Source: Pseudomonas sp. MF4836 (GTDB lineage Bacteria > Pseudomonadota > Gammaproteobacteria > Pseudomonadales > Pseudomonadaceae). Taken from it: 34,838 nucleotides of DNA. The notes beneath the pieces are model-generated. The model did no database searches. It saw nothing but the letters and a program-made list of their open reading frames with translations, and was not told where the DNA came from. A program made the translations under genes and the position numbers. The stretch is from the NCBI RefSeq assembly GCF_002018875.1, contig NZ_MVOL01000029.1, forward strand, positions 1 through 34,838, given 5' to 3'. This document shows, piece after piece, positions 1-9,500 of the stretch. Within the stretch, counting starts at the first letter, position 1. Each line of letters begins with the position of its first letter.

Positions 1-189
1 GGTCCCGGCGCACCTGTTGTTCCTCGACACCCTGCCATTGACCGGCAACGGCAAGCTGGACCGCAAGGCTCTGCCCCAGCCGGATGCCAGCCTGTTGCAA
101 CAGGCCTATGTGGCGCCGCAAAGCGAGTTGGAACAGCAGATCGCGGCGATCTGGCAGGACGTGCTGAAGCTGGAGCAGGTCGGCCTCAC
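1..189 (+). repeat. Exact 189-bp inverted repeat, left copy (partner 26714-26902)
   Basis: Bases 1-189 are identical to the reverse complement of 26714-26902, checked base by base. It encodes the end of an A domain and the start of a PCP in both operons. It starts at the window edge, so the true repeat may be longer. Confidence 0.95.
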
Positions 190-3100
190 TGACGATTTCT
201 TCGAACTCGGCGGGCATTCGCTGCTGGCGACCCAGGTAGTGTCGCGGGTGCGCCAGAGCCTGGGTCTTGAGGTGGCGCTGCGGACCTTGTTCGAGCACAG
301 CCGGCTGGCGGAGTTTGCCGCGTCCCTGGGTTGCAAGACTTCCGCCGGCGAGCCACCGCTGAAAAGGGTCGAACGCAACAAGCCGCTGCCACTGTCCTAT
401 GCCCAGGAGCGGCAGCTGTTTCTATGGCAGTTCTACCCCGAGAGCAACGCGTACCACATTCCGGCCGCCATCCGCATGCGCGGTGAGTTGGATATCCAGG
501 CGTTGCAATACAGCCTGAATGCGCTTCTGGCACGCCACGAAAGCTTGCGCACGACATTCGTCGAACAAGGCGAACACAGCGTGCAAGTCATCGCCGACCA
601 CGCACTCCTTGACCTGAGTGTGGATCAGCGACCGGTGCAGCCGCTCTCCCCCCAACAAATCGAAGACTGCATCGAGCACGAAACCCGCAAGCCATTCAAC
701 CTGGCGCAAGGACCTCTGTTGCGAGCCAGGCTCGTGTCCCTGGCCGACGACGAGTACCTGTTGCTGCTGACACAGCACCACATCGTGTCGGACGGCTGGT
801 CAACCCAGGTCATGGTCGAAGAGTTGATCGAACTCTATGCAGCAAACACCGAGCAGCGTGCGCCGAACCTGCCCGAGCTGCCGATTCAGTACGCCGACTA
901 TGCGGTCTGGCAGCGGCAATGGATGGAGGCAGGCGAGCGCGAGCGGCAACTGGCGTACTGGGTCGGGCAACTGGGCGGTGAGCAGAAGACACTGGAACTG
1001 CCGACCGATCACCTGCGACCTGCCAGGCAGAGCTTTCGTGGCGCGAAAATCGATGTGCCATTGAGCGCCGCACTGAGCCAGGGCTTGAAGGCGCTGACAC
1101 ACCGCGAAGGTGTTACCCCCTTTATGTTGCTCCTGGCGTCGTTCCAGATCTTGCTGCATCGCTACAGCGGGCAGACGGATATTCGCGTCGGTGCCCCTAT
1201 TGCCAACCGCAATCGGGTCGAGACCGAGCGCCTGATCGGCTTCTTCGTCAACACCCTGGTGCTGAAGTCGGAACTGAACGGCCTGATGTCCGTCACTCAG
1301 TTGCTGGCGCAAGTCAAACAGACCGCTCTGGATGCCCAGAGCCATCAGGACCTGCCGTTCGAGCAACTGGTGGAAGCCCTGCAACCGGAACGCACCCTGA
1401 GCCAGAACCCGTTGTTCCAGGTGCTGTTCAACCATCACAGTGAGCAGTTGCAACAGCGAACCGATAGGCAATTGCCGAACCTGCAACTCGAAAGCCTGGA
1501 AGCCGACAGCCTTACCGCAAAATTCGACCTGGCCCTGGACATCTTCGACAGCAGCGAAGGCCTGCATGCCGTATTGACCTACGCCGCGGATCTGTTTGCA
1601 CCCTCGACGGCCGAGCGCATGGCCCGGCATTGGCAGAACCTGCTGCAGACCATGGTCAGCGACCCTGAACAAGCCATCAGCGATCTGGCGATGATCGATG
1701 CCAGTGAACAACAGCTGATGGTCAACCACTGGAACGCGACGGCGGTCGACAATTCGCTGGAGCGGGCCATCCACCAGTTGATCGAAGAGCAGGTCGAGAG
1801 AACTCCCGATGCTCCGGCACTGGCTTTTGCCAGCGAGCAGTTGAGCTACCACCAGCTCAACCAGCGGGCCAACCAGCTCGCGCACAAGCTGATCGAACAG
1901 GGTGTGGGCCCGGATGTGCGGGTGGGCATCGCCCTTGAGCGCAGCGTGGAAATGATCGTCGGGCTGCTGGCCGTGCTCAAGGCCGGTGGCGCTTATGTGC
2001 CGCTGGATCCGGCCTACCCCGAAGATCGCCTGTTCTACATGATGCAGGACAGCGGGCTGCGGCTGCTGCTGACCCAGCGCGCGCTGCTGGAGCAATTGCC
2101 GATCCCCGAAGGTGTGCAGAGCCTGGAGCTGGATCAGGATCCGTCCTGGCTCGAGGGTTATGACAAGGCCAACCCGACCCGCCGCCTCTCCCCGGAAAAC
2201 CTGGCCTACGTCATCTACACCTCCGGTTCCACGGGCAAGCCCAAGGGGGTCATGGTGCTCCACGGCGCGCTGAACAACTTCATCTCCAGCATGGCCCGGG
2301 CTCCGGGGCTGGCCAGCAGCGATTGCATGATGTCGCTGACCACTTTCTCCTTCGATATCTTCGGCCTGGAAATCTACCTGCCGCTCAAGGTCGGCGCGCG
2401 CATTGTCCTCAGCGGCCAAGGCATGAACCTCGACCCCCAGGCCATCCTGGACAGCGTGCAACGCCAGGGCGTCACCGCGCTCCAGGCAACGCCTTCGACC
2501 TGGCGGATGCTGCTCGACCACCCGCACCACGAGGCCCTGCGCAACTGCAAACTGCTGTGCGGCGGCGAAGCGCTGTCCGAGGAACTGGCAGCGCGCATGC
2601 TCGGGTTGTCGGCGCAGGTGTGGAACCTGTACGGCCCGACGGAAACCACCATCTGGTCGGCGGTCTACCCCTTGAGTCCGCAGCAGCCTGCGCCGTACCT
2701 CGGTCACCCGATCGACAACACCTCGCTGTACATCGTCGACCCGTACCTGGCCACCGCGCCCGTGGGCGCCGCAGGCGAACTGCTGATTGGCGGCGACGGT
2801 CTGGCCCGGGGCTATTTCCAGCGGCCGGCGCTGACGGCGGAACGCTTCCTGCCGGATCCGTTCGGGCCACCGGGCGCGCGGGTCTATCGCACCGGCGACC
2901 TGGCCCGGTATCGCCAGGACGGCGTGATCGAATACCTCAGCCGTATCGACCACCAGGTGAAGATCCGCGGCTTCAGGATCGAGCTGGGAGAAATCGAATC
3001 CCGGGTCCTGGAACTGGACGAAGTGCGTGAGGTGGCGGTCGTCGCCAATGACACCCACGCCGGGCCACAACTGGTGGGTTATGTCGTGGCCGTCGAACCT

Positions 3101-3580
3101 CCAGCCGTTGCCGAGCACCAGGCCCTGCACCTGAAACTCAAGGCCTGGCTCAGCGAAAGCCTGCCTGACTACATGGTCCCGGCGCACTGGGTGATCGTGG
3201 AAAAACTGCCGCTCACGCCCAACGGCAAGCTGGATCGCAAGGCGCTGCCCGCGATCGATATCAGCCTGTTGCAAAGAACCTACGTCGCCCCGCACAGCGA
3301 GCTGGAAAAACAACTGGCAGCGATCTGGGCCAGCATCCTCAACGTCGAGTCGATCGGTTTGAACGACAACTTCTTCGAGCTCGGCGGGCACTCCCTGCTG
3401 GCGGTACGCGTGGTATCGCGGGTGCAACTGGAGCTGGGCATGCAGATGAGCGCACAACAGATGTTCCAGTCACCCACCCTCGGCGCCCTGGCTGGTGAAC
3501 TGCAACAGTCCGGCAACCCGATCGACACCCTGAAACTGAGCAAGCTAGAAGCACTGTTCGACGAAATGGAGGAAGTTTGA
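2..3580 (+). CDS. NRPS, 3' part: [A end]-PCP-C-A(Gly)-PCP (pyoverdine-type siderophore synthetase)
   Basis: This gene is truncated at the window edge; the frame is open from base 2, so the true start lies upstream. The 1192 visible residues hold the tail of an A domain (NGKLDRK lysine motif near residue 17), a PCP (GGHSL, phosphopantetheine serine at 73), a C domain with intact HHIVSDG (259-265), an A domain (YTSGSTGKPKG core; FDIFGLE with the amino-group Asp at 785) and a second PCP (serine 1131). The specificity residues read by eye are D-I-L-Q-L-G-L-I-W-K, the classic Gly code. The specificity of the first, cut module cannot be read. There is no E domain, so Gly passes on directly. The C terminus is a short acidic helix (LEALFDEMEEV) that could dock with the next protein. 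The stop overlaps the next start by one base (TGATG), so the two are one operon. The NRPS call is certain, Gly is likely, and the pyoverdine assignment is inferred from the locus. Confidence 0.95.
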   Translation, partial: VPAHLLFLDTLPLTGNGKLDRKALPQPDASLLQQAYVAPQSELEQQIAAIWQDVLKLEQVGLTDDFFELGGHSLLATQVVSRVRQSLGLEVALRTLFEHSRLAEFAASLGCKTSAGEPPLKRVERNKPLPLSYAQERQLFLWQFYPESNAYHIPAAIRMRGELDIQALQYSLNALLARHESLRTTFVEQGEHSVQVIADHALLDLSVDQRPVQPLSPQQIEDCIEHETRKPFNLAQGPLLRARLVSLADDEYLLLLTQHHIVSDGWSTQVMVEELIELYAANTEQRAPNLPELPIQYADYAVWQRQWMEAGERERQLAYWVGQLGGEQKTLELPTDHLRPARQSFRGAKIDVPLSAALSQGLKALTHREGVTPFMLLLASFQILLHRYSGQTDIRVGAPIANRNRVETERLIGFFVNTLVLKSELNGLMSVTQLLAQVKQTALDAQSHQDLPFEQLVEALQPERTLSQNPLFQVLFNHHSEQLQQRTDRQLPNLQLESLEADSLTAKFDLALDIFDSSEGLHAVLTYAADLFAPSTAERMARHWQNLLQTMVSDPEQAISDLAMIDASEQQLMVNHWNATAVDNSLERAIHQLIEEQVERTPDAPALAFASEQLSYHQLNQRANQLAHKLIEQGVGPDVRVGIALERSVEMIVGLLAVLKAGGAYVPLDPAYPEDRLFYMMQDSGLRLLLTQRALLEQLPIPEGVQSLELDQDPSWLEGYDKANPTRRLSPENLAYVIYTSGSTGKPKGVMVLHGALNNFISSMARAPGLASSDCMMSLTTFSFDIFGLEIYLPLKVGARIVLSGQGMNLDPQAILDSVQRQGVTALQATPSTWRMLLDHPHHEALRNCKLLCGGEALSEELAARMLGLSAQVWNLYGPTETTIWSAVYPLSPQQPAPYLGHPIDNTSLYIVDPYLATAPVGAAGELLIGGDGLARGYFQRPALTAERFLPDPFGPPGARVYRTGDLARYRQDGVIEYLSRIDHQVKIRGFRIELGEIESRVLELDEVREVAVVANDTHAGPQLVGYVVAVEPPAVAEHQALHLKLKAWLSESLPDYMVPAHWVIVEKLPLTPNGKLDRKALPAIDISLLQRTYVAPHSELEKQLAAIWASILNVESIGLNDNFFELGGHSLLAVRVVSRVQLELGMQMSAQQMFQSPTLGALAGELQQSGNPIDTLKLSKLEALFDEMEEV

Positions 3581-6500
3581 TGGACCAGAATATGGCCGCA
3601 CGAATCGCCAAGCGGTTCATCACCCTGCCGTTGGACAAGCGCAAGCTGTTCCTGGAAAAGATGCTCGGCGAAGGCGTTTCACCCGCCAACCTGCCGATTC
3701 CTGCGGTGCAATCGGAGGTGGAGCTGATCCCCCTGTCGTTTGCTCAGGAACGCCAGTGGTTTCTCTGGCAACTGGAGCCAACGAGCACCGCCTACCACCT
3801 GTCTGTGGCCTTGCGCATGCAGGGCGAGCTGGATGTCCAGGCGCTGGAGCGCAGCTTCAATGCCTTGATCGAGCGCCACCAGACCTTGCGCACCACCTTT
3901 GAACAGACCGAAGACGGCGCGGTGCAGGTGATCGCTCCGCAGTGGTCGCTCAAGGTCGTTGTCGAGCGGGCCGAGCCGGTGCTGGACGAGCTGGCCCGCG
4001 AGCGCGTGATCAAGGCCTTCGTCGATGCCCAGACCCAGGAGCTGTTCGACCTGCAACAGGGCCCCCTGCTGCGGGTCAGGTTGCTGCGGCTGGCGGCCCA
4101 CGAGCACATCATGGTGATCGCCCAGCACCATATTGTTTCCGACGCGGCCTCGCTGCAGGTCATGGTCAGCGACCTGGTCGAGCTGTATGCCGCCGCCAGC
4201 CTGGGGCAGCCGGCCGACCTGGCGCCACTGCCGATCCAGTACGCCGACTACGCCATCTGGCAACGACGCTGGATGGAAGCCGGCGAGCGCGAGCGGCAAC
4301 TGGCCTACTGGACGGACCAGCTCGGCGATGAACAACCGGTGCTCGAACTGCCCCTCGATCGGCCACGCCCAGCGGTCCAGAGCTACCGCGGCGCGCGCCT
4401 GGATATCGTGCTCGACACGGCCCTGGGTCAGGGCCTCAAGCAGCTCGCCCAGCAGGAAAACGTGACCCCGTTCATGCTGTTGCTGGCCTCGTTCCAGACC
4501 TTGCTCCACCGCTACAGCCGCCAGGACGACATCCGCATCGGCGTGCCGGTGGCCAACCGCAATCGGGTTGAAACCGAAGGCCTGATCGGCTTCTTCGTCA
4601 ACACCCAGGTACTCAAGGCCGACTTCACCGAGGCGCTGCGCTTCTGTGACCTGCTGCAACAGGTCAAGCACACCGCGATACAGGCCCAGGCCTACCAGGA
4701 CTTGCCATTTGGCCATCTGGTAGAAGCCCTGCAACCGGAACGCAACCTGAGCCTTACACCGCTGTTCCAGGTGCTGTACAACCACCGCGGCTCGGCCCGG
4801 GACGCCAGCAGCGAGAAAGCGACGCACCCGCAACCGCTGCTGATCGAAAGCCTGGACTGGGAAATCACCAGCGCCCAGTTCGACCTGACCCTGAACACGG
4901 TGGAGTCCGCCGAAGGCATCGCCGCGACACTGACTTACGCCACGGATCTGTTCGACCGCAGCACCGTCGAACGCCTGGCCGGTCACTGGCAGAACCTGCT
5001 GCGGGGAATCGTCGCCAACCCGCAGCAAGCCATCGCTGAGCTGCCCTTGCTGGACGCCAGCGAGCAGCAACAGAACCTCAAGCAGTGGAACCCCGATACG
5101 GCGCACTGCCCCAGCGAACGCTGCCTGCATCAACTGATCGAGGCCCAGGCCGAGCGCGCGCCCCAGGCCATTGCGGTGAGCCTGGGCCAGCAACGGTTGA
5201 CCTATGCCCAGCTCAACAGCCGGGCCAACCAGTTGGCCCACGCCCTGATCGAGCACCAGGTCGGACCGGACGTCATGGTCGGGCTGGCGGTCGAGCGCAG
5301 CCTGGACATGATCATCGGCCTGCTGGCCATCCTCAAGGCCGGCGGTGCCTACGTGCCGCTGGACCCAGCCTACCCGCAGGAGCGCCTGGCCTACATGATG
5401 CAAGACAGCGGCCTGTCGCTGTTGCTGACCCAGGCCGAGGTCCGGGATCGCCTGCCGATCCCATCGCAGATCAGGACCCTGCTGATCGATGCCCACGAAC
5501 CGGATCGCTTCAGCAGCGCCAACCCGCAGGTCGCGCTGGACCCGGCCAACCTGGCCTATGTGATCTACACCTCCGGCTCCACCGGCAACCCCAAGGGCGC
5601 CCTGCTCGCCCATCACAACGTGCTGCGCCTGTTCAAGGCCACCGAGGGCTGGTTCCAGTTTGGCCCGCAGGACGTCTGGAGTCTGTTTCACTCCTATGCC
5701 TTCGACTTCTCGGTCTGGGAAATCTTTGGCGCGCTGCTTTACGGCGGCCGGCTGGCTATGGTGCCGCAGGAGGTCAGCCGCTCACCGGAAGACTTCTTCA
5801 CGCTGTTGTGCGACGAGGGCGTCACGGTGCTGAACCAGACCCCCTCCGCCTTCAAGCAACTGCTGCAAGTGGCCTGCTCCCCCGAGCAGGCCGGGGCCAG
5901 CCTCGCCCTGCGCTATGTGGTATTTGGCGGCGAAGCCCTGGAAGTGCAGAGCCTGCGCCCCTGGTTCCAGCGGTTTGGCGACCAGCAGCCGCAGTTGATC
6001 AATATGTACGGCATCACCGAAACCACGGTGCATGTGACCTACCGCCCCATCACCCTGGCCGACTTGCAGCAGGAAGCCTCCAGCCCGATCGGCGTACCGA
6101 TTCCCGACCTGTCCTGGTACCTGCTCGACGCGCATTTGAACCCGGTGCCCAAAGGCTGCATCGGTGAGCTCTATGTCGGCCAGGCCGGCCTGGCCCGCGG
6201 CTATCTGAAACGTGCCGACCTGAGCGCCACGCGTTTTATTCCCGATCCGTTCGGCGCCCCGGGTGAACGCCTGTACCGTACCGGCGACCTGGCGCGCTAT
6301 CGCGCCGACGGCGTGATCGAGTACGCCGGGCGCATCGACCATCAGGTCAAGATCCGCGGTTTCCGTATCGAACTGGGAGAGATCGAAGCCCGTTTGCTGC
6401 ACCTGCCGCAGATCCGCGAAGCGGTGGTGCTGGCCCAAGCCGGGCCGAACGGCCAGCAACTGGTGGCGTATGTGGTGCCCAACAGCGTACCCGACGGGGC

Positions 6501-9500
6501 CGAGGCCAGCAGCGCACTGCGCGATGAGATCAAGGCCCGGCTCAAGGAAGAGCTGCCGGACTACATGGTTCCGGCGCACCTGCTGTTTATCCCGCAGCTG
6601 CCGCTGACGGCCAATGGCAAGCTGGACCGCAAGGCCCTGCCGCAACCGGACGCCAGCCAACTGCAACGGGTCTATGTGGCGCCGCAAAGCGAGCTGGAAC
6701 AACGGATCGCCGAACTCTGGCAGAGCGTGCTGAAACTGCCGCAAGTGGGGTTGAACGACAACTTCTTCGAACTCGGCGGCGACTCGATCATCTCCATCCA
6801 GCTGGTCAGCCGCGCGCGCCAGGCCGGCATCCGCTTCAGCCCCAAGGACCTGTTTCAGCACCAGACCGTCAGGAGCCTGGCCAACGTCGCCCAGACCACC
6901 CAGGACAGCGGGCAAATCGACCAGGGCGCGGTCACGGGCACCACGCCGTTGCTGGCCATCCAGCAGATGTTTTTCGACACCCCGATTCCCCAGCGTCAGC
7001 ACTGGAACCAGTCGGTCATGCTCAAGCCCGCCAAGCCGTTGGATGGCGAACTGCTGGAGCAGACCCTGCAGCACCTGACCCGCCACCACGATGCCCTGCG
7101 CCTGAGTTTCAGCGAGGATCAGGGGCAATGGCGCGCGACGTTCCTGGCGCCCCAGCCGAGCACCCGACTGCTCTGGCAGGCAAGCGTCGCCAACACCGAC
7201 GAACTGGAACACTGGGCGGAAAAAGCCCAGGCCAGCCTCGACCTGCACGCCGGCCCCTTGCTGCGCGGGCTGCTGGCCACGTTGCAGGACGGCAGTCAGC
7301 GCCTGTTGCTGGTGGTGCACCACCTGGCGGTCGACGGGGTGTCGTGGCGGATTCTGTTCGAAGACTTGCAACACGCCTACACCCAGTTGCTGGGCGGCCA
7401 GGCCGTGGCCCTGCAAGACAAGACCAGCGCCGTCAAGGACTGGGCCGAACAGTTGCAAGGTCACGCCCGCAGTGAAGCCTTGCAGAAAGAGCTGACCTAT
7501 TGGCAGGAGCAATTGCAGGATGTGCCGGCAACGCTGCCCTGCGATCGCCCCGACGGCGGCCTGCAGAACCGCCATGGCCGCAGCCTGGAAACGCGCCTGG
7601 ACCCGCACCTGACTCGACAACTGCTGCAAGACGCCCCCGCGGCCTACCGGACCCAGATCAACGACCTGCTGCTCACCGCCCTGGCACGGGTGCTCCAGCG
7701 CTGGACCGGTTACTCCAGCAACCTGATCCAGCTCGAAGGCCATGGCCGCGAAGAGCTGTTCGATCATCTGGACCTGACGCGCACCGTCGGCTGGTTCACC
7801 AGTGTCTTCCCGGTCAAGTTGAGCCTGGCCGCCGACCTCGGCGACTCGATCAAGCAGATCAAGGAACAACTGCGGGCAATCCCCAACAAAGGTATCGGCT
7901 TCGGTGCCCTGCGCTACCTCGGGGACCCGCAGACCCAGGACACCCTGAGCCGTTTGCCCGAACCGCGGATCACCTTCAACTACCTGGGCCAGTTCGATGG
8001 CAGCTTCGATCGCGACCAAGGTGCGCTGTTCGCCCCCGCCGAGGAAAGCACCGGCGCCAATCAAAGCCCGCAGGCGCCCCTGGGCAACTGGCTCAGCCTC
8101 AATGGCCAGGTCTACGGTGGCGAGCTGAAGATCGGCTGGGGCTACAGCAGCGACATGTTCGATGATTCGACCATCCAGCACCTGGCGGACGACTTTGCCC
8201 GTGAACTGGCGGTGGTCATCGAACACTGCTGCGACCCTCGCCATCAGGGGCTGACCCCGGCGGACTTCCCGGTCGCCCGCATCACCCAGCAGCAACTGGA
8301 CCGCCTGCCGGTCCCGGCCAATCGGGTGGAAGACCTTTATCCACTGTCACCGATGCAGCAAGGCATGCTGTTCCACAGCCTGGAAGCGTCCGGCGACAGC
8401 CTGTACATCAACCAGATGAGCGTCGCGGTCGAAGGCCTGGATCCCGCGCGGTTCATTGCCGCGTGGAACAGCGCCATCGCCCGCCATGAAATCCTGCGCA
8501 GCGGGTTCTGGTCGGCCAGCGAACTCGCCGAGCCGCTGCAGGTTGTGTACAAGAGCGCCACCCTGCCGACCCGGATCCTCGACTGGCAGGATCGCCCCTT
8601 CGACCCGCAAGCACTGGAGGCACTGCTCGCCGAGGACTGCGCCGAAGGTTTCGACCTGCTGCGCGCGCCGCTGACCCGGCTGACCCTGGTCAAGCTCGAC
8701 GTGCAACGCTATCACCTGATCTGGACCAGCCACCACATCCTCATGGATGGCTGGTCCAGCTCGCGCCTGCTGGGTGAGGTCTTTGAGCTGTACAACGGCC
8801 GCCCCGCGCCGGCCATTCGCGGTCACTACCGTGACTATATCCAGTGGTTGCAGAATCAGTCTCAGGCCACCCTCGAGCAGTTCTGGAAAGACAAGCTGCA
8901 AGGCTTCGGCGGCTCGACCTCGCTGTCCAACAGCCTGAGCCCGCGCCCTGCCGCCGACCTGCAAGGCCATGCCGCGCTGTACCTGAATTGGGATGAAGGC
9001 CAGACCCGGCGCCTGCGCGAGCAGGCCCAACGCCTGCGAGTGACCCCCAACACGCTGATCCAGGCCACCTGGCTGCTCTTGCTGCAACGCTACACCGGCC
9101 AGGAAAGCGTGTGCTTCGGCGCCACGGTGGCCGGTCGTCCGGCCAGCCTGCCGGGCGCCGAAGATGTGCTCGGGCTGTTCATCAATACCCTGCCGATCAT
9201 CCAGGCGCCGCAGCCGCAGGCGCTGCTGGGCCAGTGGCTGCAGGATCTGCAGAGCTACAACCTGGAAGTCCGTGATCACGAACATGCCTCCCTGGCCGAC
9301 GTGCAGCGCTGGTCCGGTCAAGGCGGCCAGGCGCTGTTCGACAGCATCATCGTGTTCGAAAACTACCCGGTGGATGAGCGTCTGCAGGAAGCCGGGCAAA
9401 ATCAGCTCAGCTTCGGCGAAGTCAGCAACCGCGACGTCACCAACTTTGCCATGGACCTGGCGATCAACCTCGGCACGACGCTGAAGATCGAGTTCCTGTA

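Noticed and set aside
800..3457. A long antisense open frame opposite the Gly module, and similar ones opposite other NRPS genes (e.g. 3679-5691, 5782-8295, 10006-12351, 17237-19246, 29937-32981)
   Set aside because: Same reason: a shadow of the codon bias, no own start signals or domains, and the sense strand has clear NRPS motifs throughout.
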